Assembly: GCF_014202475.1 (NCBI RefSeq)
Contig: NZ_JACHGV010000014.1
Span: 118,396-182,395, forward strand
Direction of reading: 5' to 3'
Length of the DNA stretch: 64,000 nucleotides
From: Streptomyces paradoxus
GTDB lineage: Bacteria > Actinomycetota > Actinomycetes > Streptomycetales > Streptomycetaceae
Shown: in pieces, positions 44,314 to 52,395 of the stretch
Position numbering within the stretch: position 1 is the stretch's first letter
Layout of the letters: every line of letters begins with the position of its first letter
Translations under genes and position numbers: made by a program
Notes under the pieces: model-generated
Database searches by the model: none
Told to the model about the DNA's origin: nothing
What the model saw: the letters and a program-made list of their open reading frames with translations, nothing else

Positions 44314-44814
44314 TCACCTCTGCGAGGGAGGCACCGGGAAGAGCATGCAACTGCTGGTGGCGTGGGCGAGCAGACGGTCATTCGCGTCGACCAACTGCGC
44401 CTGAGCGAGGGCGGTTTGACGGCCCTTGTTGACGACCGTACCGATGGCGCGCACCGTGCCCGTGTCCACGGTGATCCGCCGCAGAAACTTCACGGTCAGG
44501 TCAAGTGACGTGTACCCCACACCTTGTGGAAGGGTGGACTGGACGGCACAACCCGCCGCCGAGTCGAGCAAGGTGGCAAAGATGCCGCCGTGCACGCTGC
44601 CGATCGGGTTGTAGTGCTCCTCACCCGGGGTCAGGGAGAAGACCGCCCTGCCGGGCTCCACCTCGCTCAGAGTGAAGTCGATGGAGTAGTTGATGGGCGG
44701 CCCCGGCAGTCGCCCCGCCTGCAACTCACGCAGGAAGTCGATGCCGGCCATGCGTCCGGCAGCTTCCGCCAGGATCGCGGGATCTTCCCATTGATACGTA
44801 CGCGTTCGTCCCAC
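44314..44814 (-). CDS. Hotdog-fold thioesterase (PaaI family)
   Basis: A 166-residue protein starts at the GTG at 44814 with GGAAGG 9 bases upstream. The family motif GEEHYNPIGSVHGGIFATLLDSAAGCAVQSTLPQG, with the HGG and the catalytic Asp on the following helix, is clear. The C-terminal half SLDLTVKFLRRITVDTGTVRAIGTVVNKGRQTALAQAQLVD completes the hotdog. PaaI-type enzymes hydrolyse hydroxyphenylacetyl- or other aryl/acyl-CoA esters. It is divergent from an HxlR regulator, with a 12-bp palindrome between, which is a standard regulator-target layout. Confidence 0.9.
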   Translation of the reverse strand: MGRTRTYQWEDPAILAEAAGRMAGIDFLRELQAGRLPGPPINYSIDFTLSEVEPGRAVFSLTPGEEHYNPIGSVHGGIFATLLDSAAGCAVQSTLPQGVGYTSLDLTVKFLRRITVDTGTVRAIGTVVNKGRQTALAQAQLVDANDRLLAHATSSCMLFPVPPSQR

Positions 44815-44842
44815 GACCGGGCACCTTCCATCTGACTTTTGA

Positions 44843-44868
44843 AGGTGAAGCTAGCTTCCCGCTCACCT
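44843..44868. promoter_or_regulatory. Nested dyads between thioesterase and HxlR genes
   Basis: GAAGCTAGCTTC (44847-44858) is a perfect 12-bp palindrome inside a wider pair AGGTGA (44843-44848) and TCACCT (44863-44868). It lies 29 bases from the thioesterase start and about 49 bases from the HxlR start at 44907. It is the natural candidate for the HxlR operator. Confidence 0.5.
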
Positions 44869-44906
44869 GACTGTCAATGACGAAGCCAGGCCCCTACGAT
44901 GGCGGG

Positions 44907-45374
44907 ATGGAGTGGCTTGAGGCGAGCACGGAGAACTGCCCCGTCCAGCGCACGCTCGACGTGGTCGGAGAGAAATGGACGTTGCTGATCCTGCGTGACG
45001 CCGTCAACGGAGTCCGCCGCTTCGACGACTTCCACCGCCACATCGGCCTGTCGGAAGCCGTCCTCAGCGACCGCCTCCGGAAGCTGATCGCGGCCGGCAT
45101 CCTGAAGACCGTCCCCTACCAGGAGCCGGGCAGCCGCTCGCGCAACGAGTACCGCTTGACCCGCAAGGGCTGGGATCTGTGGCCGGTCCTGATGGCGCTG
45201 AGCCAGTGGGGCGAGGCGTACGCCGTCGGCCCCGAGGGGCCCGTACTGGACATCCGTCACACCGACTGCGACGCCCCGGTCCGCGTCATCGTCGAGTGTT
45301 CCGCGGAGCACTCCACCCTTACCGCCGCGGAAGTCACCGCCCGACTCGGACCCGGTGCCCGCATCCGGTCGTGA
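44907..45374 (+). CDS. HxlR-family transcriptional regulator
   Basis: A 155-residue winged-helix protein begins MEWLEASTENCPVQRTLDVVGEKWTLLILRDAVNGVRRFDDFHRHIGLSEAVLSDRLRKLIAAGIL. The N-terminal Cys in ENCPVQRTL is the conserved Cys of the family, used for quinone or thiol sensing in YodB/HxlR-type proteins. A -10-like TACGAT at 44895-44900 places a start point almost exactly on the ATG at 44907, so a leaderless transcript is possible. A longer start at 44877 (ten more residues) cannot be excluded; it has no ribosome site. The C-terminal half (LWPVLMALSQWGEAYAV) is normal. Target: probably the divergent thioesterase and itself. Confidence 0.86.
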   Translation: MEWLEASTENCPVQRTLDVVGEKWTLLILRDAVNGVRRFDDFHRHIGLSEAVLSDRLRKLIAAGILKTVPYQEPGSRSRNEYRLTRKGWDLWPVLMALSQWGEAYAVGPEGPVLDIRHTDCDAPVRVIVECSAEHSTLTAAEVTARLGPGARIRS

Positions 45375-45492
45375 GTACGCCGGCCATGCGGACGCCGGAC
45401 ATGGGCACGCCGGTCATGATATTACGCGCGTCAGGCCATGGATTACCCTTGAGTGCGAAGCATGGGCCTTACGGAGCGAACGGAGGAAGCTC

Positions 45493-46065
45493 GTGGTGCG
45501 CTACGCCAAGGAGCACAAGCAGGTGACGCGGCGACGCATCATCGAGAAGGCCGGCCACCGGTTCAAGCAGGACGGCATCGACGGCTCGGGCATCTCCACA
45601 CTGATGGCGGACGCGGGGCTCACCAACGGAGCCTTCTACGCCCACTTCGCGTCCAAGGACGACCTCGTCGCCCATGTCGTGGCCGAGGAACTGCACACGC
45701 AGGTCACGAGGTACGGCACCCTGCGACCCGGCCGCCCGGGACTCGAGGACCTCATTCGCGAGTACCTGTCCCCCGAGCACCGGGACCACCCCGGCCTCGG
45801 ATGCCCCTCCGCCGCCCTCCTCGACGAGATCGGCCGCTGCGAGGACGGGACCAGGCAGGCCTACAGCGACGGCGCGTGGGCCATCCTGGAGGAGATCTCC
45901 GCCCGCCTTACACCCGAGGACCCGCGGTCCGCTCAGGCCAAGGCCATCGGGCTCTTCACCATGCTGGTGGGAACGTTGCAGCTGTCCCGCGCCCTGTCCG
46001 ACCAGAAGCGCGCCGATGAGGTCCTTGAGCTGGGGATCGAGAACGCTCTCGCGTTCATGGGGTGA
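45493..46065 (+). CDS. TetR/AcrR-family regulator (paralogue 1)
   Basis: A 190-residue TetR protein starts at the GTG at 45493 (a second GTG is at 45496), with GGAGGAAG upstream. The DNA-binding domain reads RYAKEHKQVTRRRIIEKAGHRFKQDGIDGSGISTLMADAGLTNGAFYAHFASKDDLVAHVV. The recognition helix TNGAFYAHF is almost identical to that of the second TetR at 49224. The ligand domain has two cysteines in GCPSAALLDEIGRCED, also conserved in paralogue 2. An imperfect operator (ATTACGCGCGTCAG, 45421) precedes the gene. It probably represses the same set of genes as paralogue 2. Confidence 0.88.
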   Translation: MVRYAKEHKQVTRRRIIEKAGHRFKQDGIDGSGISTLMADAGLTNGAFYAHFASKDDLVAHVVAEELHTQVTRYGTLRPGRPGLEDLIREYLSPEHRDHPGLGCPSAALLDEIGRCEDGTRQAYSDGAWAILEEISARLTPEDPRSAQAKAIGLFTMLVGTLQLSRALSDQKRADEVLELGIENALAFMG

Positions 46066-46177
46066 GGCGGAAGGCGGGGTCGCGTCAGTGAACGGGTGCC
46101 TCGAGCCGCTCACCCAAAGGGCGCCACGACCCTGAGGCACCATCCTCGGCCCAGACTACGACCGCACCGCACGCCTT

Positions 46178-47062
46178 TTACCGCTCGAGGAACTCGAGAG
46201 CCGTCTCCACGAACTGCCCGTGGAACTGGAAGATGCCGCCATGGCCGGCGTCGGGGTAGAGGACCAACTCGCCGTTAGGCACTCGCCGCGCCAGGTCGAC
46301 CGAGTTCTGGCTCGGAACCATCCTGTCGCTCTCGCCGTTTGCGACGAGCACCGGCTGGTGGATGACCGAGAGGTCGTGGGGCCGCTCCAGCCCCCACCGG
46401 TGAATGGCCTTGAGCTGAGCGCCGTACGACGTGAGAGAGATCGCCTTGTCCCTGCCCTGGGTGCGCTCCTTCAGGCGGGCCAGGAACGCCTTCCCGGCCC
46501 GACGCCCATTGGCGGTACGGGTGAAGAAGAGGAACTGCTTCGGGTCCTGAAGGGTGAGCAGCCCCCGAACGGTGTCGAGATGGGACAACCGGGTCACGTC
46601 CTTGATGCCCTCACCCCCCGCCGGACCGGTACCCGTGAGGATCAGCTTGCGGACGAGGTCCGGATCGGTCTGCGCGATCACCTGGGCGATCATGCCGCCC
46701 ATCGAGAAGCCGTGGAGATCGACGTACTCGAGCCCGAGTGCCCGGATGAACGTGACGGCGTCCTTCGCCATCGCTTCGATGGTGCGCGGCGTCGAACCGC
46801 TGGAAGCACCGACACCCCTGTTGTCGAAGGTGACGACATGACGCTTGGCGGCGATGCCGTCGACGACCCGGGGGTCCCAGTTGTCGAGAACCGCGGCGAG
46901 GTGGGTGAGGAAGACCACCGGGACGCCGGACCGGGGACCGAGCTCGCGGTAGGCGAAGGTCACCCCGTCGGCGGTGATGGTGCGGGTCGGTGCGTTCTTG
47001 TACGACGTCACGACGTCGCCTCGTACTTCCTGGGAGTCATTCACGGTCGCGCCCTTCGGCAT
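46178..47062 (-). CDS. Alpha/beta hydrolase (paralogue A)
   Basis: A 294-residue alpha/beta hydrolase from the ATG at 47062 (MPKGATVNDSQEVRGDVVTSYK). The triad is visible as the nucleophile elbow DLHGFSMGGMIAQVIAQ, acid NGESDRMVPSQNS, and His YPDAGHGGIFQFH. FDNRGVGASSGS is the typical strand-4 block. It is closely related to the hydrolase at 47891, and both have a palindromic motif in their upstream regions. Family members with this pattern are esterases or C-C hydrolases; the substrate is unknown. An operator-like sequence (47183) precedes the gene. Confidence 0.88.
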   Translation of the reverse strand: MPKGATVNDSQEVRGDVVTSYKNAPTRTITADGVTFAYRELGPRSGVPVVFLTHLAAVLDNWDPRVVDGIAAKRHVVTFDNRGVGASSGSTPRTIEAMAKDAVTFIRALGLEYVDLHGFSMGGMIAQVIAQTDPDLVRKLILTGTGPAGGEGIKDVTRLSHLDTVRGLLTLQDPKQFLFFTRTANGRRAGKAFLARLKERTQGRDKAISLTSYGAQLKAIHRWGLERPHDLSVIHQPVLVANGESDRMVPSQNSVDLARRVPNGELVLYPDAGHGGIFQFHGQFVETALEFLER

Positions 47063-47182
47063 GGGGGGGTGTATCCCTGGCGTCTCCCGGCTGCGACTGC
47101 AGTCTGCGGGGGTCGACGGTCAAAGGCCGCGGACATCGGAACCCTGAGCGGTCGAGCCTCTCAGCATCACGTCGACCATTGA

Positions 47183-47196
47183 AGTATGACCGTAAT
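47183..47196 (-). promoter_or_regulatory. TetR-type operator copy, hydrolase A promoter
   Basis: On the minus strand ATTACGGTCATACT matches ATTACGATCGTAAT at 11 of 14 positions and overlaps a -10-like CATACT. It lies 121-134 bases upstream of the hydrolase start. Its flank TTGAAGTA is shared with the site at 49148. Confidence 0.5.
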
Positions 47197-47199
47197 TCT

Positions 47200-47790
47200 A
47201 TTAGACCGCAAGACTACGAGTTCCAGAGCTGACGTCTTCGTCGGAGTCGACTCTTCAGGTCGCGGAGGAGGTGCTCGCACCGAGGCCTGGCGCGACAGGT
47301 CGGGCACGGTGCGCCCGGACATCGAGCGGTCGTGAAGGTTCGGCGCACCGGGACACGCCGACACCTGCCGACACTCCCGCGGACGACCCAAGACGAGTCA
47401 GCCGTCGACGGCACCAAACGTGAGCGAAGGGTGCGTGGGCGACCCGCCTCGAGGCGTCGAGATCCCAGAGGAATCCGGCGCCCTCGGGACAGCGACGTAT
47501 CGGAGGGCGAAGGAGGAAGGCCATGGCGACAGCCGACCGTCGCGCACGCCACGGGCGATGGGGGCGGGCCCGTTTGCGCTCTCCCCGTACCATGCCGTCG
47601 GCGACGATACGGCGGAGCACCGACACGGCCGGCCGCCGGTTCGGGAGACCACGTCGACGGCCCGGCGCTCATTGCGCACGCGGGCCGAACAGGCCGGCCA
47701 GGTTGCGCGTCGGACATCTCCGCGAGGTCCCGGCGGGGACACGGAGTCGGCCACCAGGTCCCGTGGCGGTTCCGTTCGCCCATCGCGCGA
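47200..47790. other. Non-coding or degraded stretch, no gene recognised
   Basis: No reading frame here shows a recognisable protein. The only candidate with a good ribosome site (AAGGAGG before the ATG at 47523, 96 codons) encodes an Arg-rich sequence without family character, so I do not call it. Confidence 0.5.
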
Positions 47791-47791
47791 G

Positions 47792-47872
47792 CGCCGCCTC
47801 ACACAATCCGTGAGGCGGCGTCGGCACGATGCGTCGGTCCCACTGCCGCCCCGCGCTGCGGGGGCGGTGGCG
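47792..47872 (-). terminator. Two hairpins after hydrolase B
   Basis: CGCCGCCTCAC-ACAATCC-GTGAGGCGGCG (47792-47820) is a perfect 11-bp stem. A second GC stem (CCGCCCCGC-GCT-GCGGGGGCGG, one bulge, 47846-47867) lies closer to the stop codon of hydrolase B at 47891. Together they probably end that transcript. Confidence 0.6.
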
Positions 47873-47890
47873 GCAGCGGGACCGGTGTGG

Positions 47891-48742
47891 TCAGGCGGCG
47901 AGGAAGTCGGCCACCTGCCTGGTGAAGGCCTTGGCGTACTGGAACAGGAAGGCGTGGCCGGCACCGGCGTAGAGCACGAGAGTGGCGTTGTCGAGGTGCT
48001 GGACCGCGACATAGGAGTTGTGGGCGGGGATCATCACGTCGTACAGGCCGTTGGCGTAGAGGACGGGTTGCTTGATCGCCTCCAGTTCCGCCACCACCTC
48101 GTCGAAGGGCGCCGCCAGAAGGGTGGCCGCCGCGGTGAGCATGCCCTGGGCCGCCGCCTCGGAGACCGCGGGGCCGCCGGCGGCGAGCCGGGTCGCGACG
48201 TGGTCGAAGTGCTCGCGCCCGGAGGCGCGGGCCGTCTCCGTCTCGGGGTAGAACAGGTAGAGCATGTCCTCCAGGTCGGCATCGGGCTTGGCCATGATGC
48301 CCAGGACCTTCTCGCTGAAGGGCGGAGCGTCGGGTACCCAGCCGGCCGGGCCGCTGCCCGCCACGACGACCTTGCGCACCAGCTCGGGGCGCCGCACGGC
48401 CACCCGCTGGGCCACGATGCCCCCCAGGGACCAGCCGAGCAGGTCGGCCTGCGAGAGGCCGAGTGCGTCGATGAACTCGATGGCGCCCTGGGCGAATCCC
48501 TCGATGGAGTCACGCGGCTCGCCGTCGGTGTAGCCGACGCCGACGTTGTCGAACACGATCACGTCGTGGTCGGCGGCCAGGTAGTCCAGGAACTCCGGGT
48601 CCCACCAGTCGATGGTGCCGCGGAAGCGGTTCAGCAGGACCAGCGGGACACCGCCCTGCGGACCCATCCGCCGGTAGGTGAACCGCGCGGAGGGGCCCTC
48701 GACGATGAGGTCCTCGGCCTTGTCTGCCAGATAGGTGCCCAT
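47891..48742 (-). CDS. Alpha/beta hydrolase (paralogue B)
   Basis: A 283-residue hydrolase from the ATG at 48742 (MGTYLADKAEDLIVEGPSARFTYRRMG) after GAGGAAAAGGA. Triad: DLLGWSLGGIVAQRVAV, NGLYDVMIPAHNS and YAGAGHAFLFQYAKAF. The block IVFDNVGVGYTDGEP parallels that of paralogue A, and the two share the general layout and insertions. The transcript would start near the operator at 48982, about 240 bases upstream, leaving a long leader. Substrate unknown; regulation with the TetR set is inferred. Confidence 0.88.
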   Translation of the reverse strand: MGTYLADKAEDLIVEGPSARFTYRRMGPQGGVPLVLLNRFRGTIDWWDPEFLDYLAADHDVIVFDNVGVGYTDGEPRDSIEGFAQGAIEFIDALGLSQADLLGWSLGGIVAQRVAVRRPELVRKVVVAGSGPAGWVPDAPPFSEKVLGIMAKPDADLEDMLYLFYPETETARASGREHFDHVATRLAAGGPAVSEAAAQGMLTAAATLLAAPFDEVVAELEAIKQPVLYANGLYDVMIPAHNSYVAVQHLDNATLVLYAGAGHAFLFQYAKAFTRQVADFLAA

Positions 48743-48981
48743 GATGTCCTTTTCCTCTTGACGGGTGCGCGTGACATCTCGCGGGTCCGCTCGCGCAGCA
48801 CACCGCAGACGTGCCGGGACGGCGGGACGGAGTTCTCTTCGCCGGCGCCCGATGCACTGCACAGGCACTGTCGACCAGGTCACACAGCGGCGGGTGCCGA
48901 CCCATGCCTGCCGGCTCGTTTCCGATCACCCCGGCATCCGCCTCGCCGAGCAATGAGGCGGCACTGACCGGGGGCAATTAA

Positions 48982-48995
48982 ATTACGTTCATAAT
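48982..48995. promoter_or_regulatory. TetR-type operator copy ATTACGTTCATAAT
   Basis: This site matches ATTACGATCGTAAT at 12 of 14 positions. It lies in the 481-base divergent gap between hydrolase B (start 48742) and TetR paralogue 2 (start 49224). A possible -10 (TACTAT or TAATAC) is next to it on the plus strand. Apart from this site and the one at 49148, I see no gene in the gap. Confidence 0.58.
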
Positions 48996-49147
48996 ACTAT
49001 GCACGGAGACGATGGAACGCAAGCGAGCCCTCGCAGCCGGCCGCACTCCGCGACGCGCAATGAACACCCCGAGCGAGGGGACACCGCGCCACCCGGCACG
49101 GCACCTCGCCGCCGAACGGGCAGCCACTGGAGCCTCGAATCTATTGA

Positions 49148-49166
49148 AGTACGATCGAAATACAAT
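49148..49166 (+). promoter_or_regulatory. TetR-type operator copy with -10 (TetR 2 promoter)
   Basis: AGTACGATCGAAAT (49148-49161, 12 of 14 matches) abuts a -10-like TACAAT (49161-49166). The start point would be about 50 bases before the GTG at 49224. This indicates autoregulation of the TetR gene. Confidence 0.6.
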
Positions 49167-49223
49167 ATGACGAGGGCGCCCGCCAAGAGCAAGCAGCCCC
49201 TCCGACGAGCAAAGGAGCGCGCG

Positions 49224-49826
49224 GTGCGCTACGGGAAAGAGCACAAGCAGGCGACCCGGCAGCGGATCATCGAGGCGGCCGGACGCCGGTTCAAGCGGGA
49301 CGGCATCAACGGCTCGGGCATCTCAACCCTCATGACGGACGCGGGGCTGACCAACGGCGCCTTCTACACCCACTTCACATCCAAGGACGACCTCGTCGCC
49401 ACCGCGATCGCCGACCAATTGCAGGCGCAGAACGCGAGCGTCGTCGCGCAGGCGGAACCCGGCCGCGCAGGACTTGAGCAGATCGTGCGCTGGTACCTGT
49501 CCGCCCAGCATCGCGACAGCTCCGAAGACGGCTGCCCCTCCGCCGCCCTGCTCGACGAAATCCGGCGCTGCACAGACCCGACCAAGCAGGCTTACACCGA
49601 CGGCGTACTGATGGTCATCGACGGCATCGCCGCCCGCCTGGCACCCGACGATCCCCTCGCGGTCCGCACCAAGGTGCTCGGCGTCTACGCCATGATGGCC
49701 GGAACACTCCAGCTTGCCCGAGCCCTCACCGACCGGCAGCTCGCCGATGAACTGCTCGAACAGGGCATCCACAACGCCTTCGCCCTGCTGGGCGTGGAGC
49801 ATGGACACTCCGGCCCCGCGATGTGA
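49224..49826 (+). CDS. TetR/AcrR-family regulator (paralogue 2)
   Basis: A 200-residue TetR protein. I choose the GTG at 49224 because AAAGGAG lies 6 bases upstream and because the start then matches paralogue 1 (VRYGKEHKQATRQRIIEAAGRRFKRDGINGSGIS). An ATG at 49167 is a longer alternative that would overlap the -10 region. The recognition helix (TNGAFYTHF) and the CPSAALLDEIRRC cysteine pair match paralogue 1, and the proteins look more than half identical. Being divergent from hydrolase B with two operator copies between, it is probably the main repressor of the set. Confidence 0.89.
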   Translation: MRYGKEHKQATRQRIIEAAGRRFKRDGINGSGISTLMTDAGLTNGAFYTHFTSKDDLVATAIADQLQAQNASVVAQAEPGRAGLEQIVRWYLSAQHRDSSEDGCPSAALLDEIRRCTDPTKQAYTDGVLMVIDGIAARLAPDDPLAVRTKVLGVYAMMAGTLQLARALTDRQLADELLEQGIHNAFALLGVEHGHSGPAM

Positions 49827-49868
49827 CACACCCGCACCCCCTTGCGGTCCACCGACCCAGCACATAGT

Positions 49869-49882
49869 ATTACGATCATAAT
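49869..49882 (+). promoter_or_regulatory. TetR-type operator copy ATTACGATCATAAT
   Basis: This site matches ATTACGATCGTAAT at 13 of 14 positions and contains a -10-like CATAAT. It is 108 bases before the start of the oxidoreductase gene. Confidence 0.63.
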
Positions 49883-49989
49883 CTCAAGGGTTGCGGCGTC
49901 CGCCCGACACCTAGGGAAACCCTGGATGCCCAGGAATCCCGCGATGCCCATCACCCCCGTCCACTTGCGGACGAGATACGGAGACGACG

Positions 49990-51300
49990 ATGAGGGCCTT
50001 CACGGTGGAGCGCTACGGCGACAAGGCCGACGTGCGTGCCGGTGAGGTGCCGGACCCGGAGGTGGGCGCGGACGACGTGCTGGTCCGGATCCATGCCGCG
50101 AGCGTCAACCCGCTCGACCGCATGATCCGGGACGGGGAGCTGAAGGCGATCCTGCCGTACCGGCTCCCGGTCGTCCTGGGCAACGACCTCGCCGGAATCG
50201 TGGTCGAAGTAGGCGCGGCCGTCACGCGCTTCGCGGTGGGCGACGAGGTCTTCGCGCGGCCCGACAAGGACCGGATCGGCACGTTCGCCGAACTCATCGC
50301 GGTGCACCAGGACGACGTAGCGATCAAGCCGGCCACGCTGACCATGGCGGAAGCGGCATCCCCCCTGGTCGCCCTGACCTCGTGGCAGGCGCTCGTCGAA
50401 CGGGCGAACATCCAGCCGGGTCAGAGAGTCCTCGTCCACGCGGGCTCCGGCGGCCTGGGCACCATCGCCATCCAGCTGGCGAAGCACTTGGGTGCCCACG
50501 TGGCGACGACCACGAGCACGGCCAACGTCGACCTGGTGAAGCGGCTCGGTGCGGACGTTGTCGTCGACTACAGGAAGCAGGCGTTCGAGACGGTGCTACA
50601 CGACTATGACGTCGTCCTGGACTCGCTCGGCGGCGAGACGCTTCTGAAGTCCCTGAACGTGCTCAAGCCCGGCGGACAGGTCATCAGTGTCTCGGGCCCT
50701 CCTGATGCCGCTTTCGGCAGGGAACTGGGAGCGAATCCGGTCATCCGGCTGGCGATGTCCGCGCTGAGGGCGCTGCGAGCCGCTTGCCGCGTCCGTATGG
50801 ACTGCGCCCAGTTTCCTCAGCTCATTGCCATGTGCATCAAGGCCCGTACCGCTCCCGAGAGCACCCATGGAACAGCTGAAGTGGATCAGCTGGCACGCGA
50901 GTGCGGGCTGGCCGCAACGGAGTTCACGGATGCACTTGACCAACTGACGGCCGCAGGGCACATCAGCTCCTGGAGCGTGCAGTCGGCGTCGGGAGACTGT
51001 ACTGGACACTGGCAGAGCCCGGCGAGCGTGGATGCGAAGGAACGACTCGTCGGTGACCGGCAGACGTCGACGGTCCGTCACACGCAACGTCGATATCGCA
51101 AACATCCGCGCCGAGGCGCCGGGGGCGTCGCTGGGTCCGGCCCTCCGACGGAAGGACCGGGCCCAGCGTGTGCGGCACGGTCAGCGGGCCCTGCGATCGA
51201 TGAGAGGGCCGTGCCGACGATGCCAGCCTCCACCGCCAGGGTACCGATGTGCCCGCGCAGTTCACCGGTGATGTCGACGAGAGCGCGAACCTGCCGGTAG
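49990..51300 (+). CDS. NADP-dependent quinone oxidoreductase fused to a foreign tail (probable chimera)
   Basis: From the ATG at 49990 the protein is a normal zinc-free MDR enzyme: MRAFTVERYGDKADVRAGEVPDPEVGADDVLVRIHAASVNPLDRMIRDG, GNDLAGIVVEVGAAVTRFAVGDEVFARP and the NADPH fold VLVHAGSGGLGTIAIQLAKHLGAHV. After ANPVIRLAMSALRALR (about residue 262) the expected C-terminal third is gone. It is replaced by a sequence resembling a winged-helix end (VDQLARECGLAATEFTDALDQLTAAGHISSWSVQSASGD), then an unrelated Arg-rich run to 51300. The substrate-domain completion is therefore lost and activity is doubtful. An operator lies upstream at 49869. A recombination junction near 50780 is the simplest explanation. 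Confidence 0.75.
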   Translation: MRAFTVERYGDKADVRAGEVPDPEVGADDVLVRIHAASVNPLDRMIRDGELKAILPYRLPVVLGNDLAGIVVEVGAAVTRFAVGDEVFARPDKDRIGTFAELIAVHQDDVAIKPATLTMAEAASPLVALTSWQALVERANIQPGQRVLVHAGSGGLGTIAIQLAKHLGAHVATTTSTANVDLVKRLGADVVVDYRKQAFETVLHDYDVVLDSLGGETLLKSLNVLKPGGQVISVSGPPDAAFGRELGANPVIRLAMSALRALRAACRVRMDCAQFPQLIAMCIKARTAPESTHGTAEVDQLARECGLAATEFTDALDQLTAAGHISSWSVQSASGDCTGHWQSPASVDAKERLVGDRQTSTVRHTQRRYRKHPRRGAGGVAGSGPPTEGPGPACAARSAGPAIDERAVPTMPASTARVPMCPRSSPVMSTRARTCR

Positions 51301-51600
51301 ACGGCGGTGGCGTTCAGGTCCTGCTCGCTGCGCCGGTACCCGGCTTGGGCGGCGAAGGCGATCTGGAGCCGCTCAGCATCGGGTCTGCGTTCGTCGCCCA
51401 GGGCGAGGCCCATCAGGTGCGCGCCTGTGGCGAAGGCTCGCCGCACCCGCACCCGCACGCGTCTAGCCGGGAGTCTCCGGGGCGAGCGCGGCGAGCCAGT
51501 GCAGGTACCACGCCGTGGCGAGGGTCTCGTCCTCGATCTCCCGCTCACCGCGGAAGGCCGCGACCTCTAGATGAATGAGTCGCGCCGTATGGGGAGACCG
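51078..51600 (-). pseudogene. Conserved actinobacterial protein of unknown function, frameshifted
   Basis: One frame gives LIHLEVAAFRGEREIEDETLATAWYLHWLAALAPETPG and stops at 51463; another frame then continues RVRVRVRRAFATGAHLMGLALGDERRPDAERLQIAFAAQAGYRRSEQDLNATAVYRQVRALVDITGELRGHIGTLAVEAG. The two halves read well as one helical protein with a single-base shift near 51465. I do not recognise the family with certainty. The N-terminal part before 51600 shows no convincing continuation. Confidence 0.5.
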
Positions 51601-51881
51601 GCGACGAGTTGGTGGCAGACCGGTGGACGGGCAGACCGCCACGCGGTGCGGTCCGTGCCACCGCAGCGAGCGGGCCGTGGTCGCCCGTCTGGCGCTGTCC
51701 CGGAACTGCGCCACCTGCGCTTCGTCCAGCGGCCGGTGCCCGGGCCCGGACCGCCTGCGGTGATCCCCCCACCCCCCACCGAACGCGCGCCGGGCCGTGC
51801 GAGCGGACGCTCGCACGGCTCCGCATCGCTGGGCGTCGGTAGAGGCGACGACCGTCGTCGGGATCGTCAGACGGCGATGAT

Positions 51882-52395
51882 CTACCACTGCTGCCGCGTC
51901 AGTGACGGGTACGGCTGTTGCTCGATGTTGGCTCCGTCGGCGGTGCTGTCCTCGTCGACGGTGAGGCAGAGCCCGCTGTAGCGGTTGATGAGGAAGTAGC
52001 AGCCGTCACCCGTGGGCGTGATGGCCCAGTCCGGCTGGCGGCGTTGGCGTCCCCCGGATGACCACGTTGCCGCCGTCGGCGTGGGAGAGACCCGCGGCCT
52101 CCCGGAGCCTGCCGCTGCCCAGACCCTTGATCTCGCATTGGCCGTCGCCGGTCTTGGAGAAGGTCCACTTCTCGTTCGCCTTGTTGAGACAGGGCCACTG
52201 CAGGACGTTGGTGCGGTTCGCCATGCCCCCCCCGCGCTCCACGTCGGCGGCCTTGCCGCTGTGCCGCACGAAGCCGACGTTCCGGGCGGGCCATTCGGCC
52301 ACCTTGAGGGTCTGGTTGCCGGCCCAGGTGCCGGAGGCGACCTGGGTGAAGTTCGTGCCGTCGGTGCTGGTGGAGATGAGAAGGCGTCTTGGAGG
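51882..52395 (-). pseudogene. C-terminal carbohydrate-binding remnant (F5/8-type plus ricin B lectin)
   Basis: LLISTSTDGTNFTQVASGTWAGNQTLKVAEWPARNVGFVRH is the end of a discoidin (F5/8 type C) module. It runs into NVLQWPCLNKANEKWTFSKTGDGQCEIKG, which looks like a ricin-type beta-trefoil. After a frame change near 52030-52045 the trefoil ends properly as WAITPTGDGCYFLINRYSGLCLTVDEDSTADGANIEQQPYPSLTRQQW with TAG at 51882. This is the tail of a secreted glycosidase. The catalytic part is missing; the preceding DNA (52396-52560) encodes an unrelated short segment. Confidence 0.7.

Noticed and set aside
47523..47813. A 96-codon frame with a good AAGGAGG site
   Set aside because: The product is Arg-rich without any recognisable family, and the region contains no other coding sign. 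The site may be chance.
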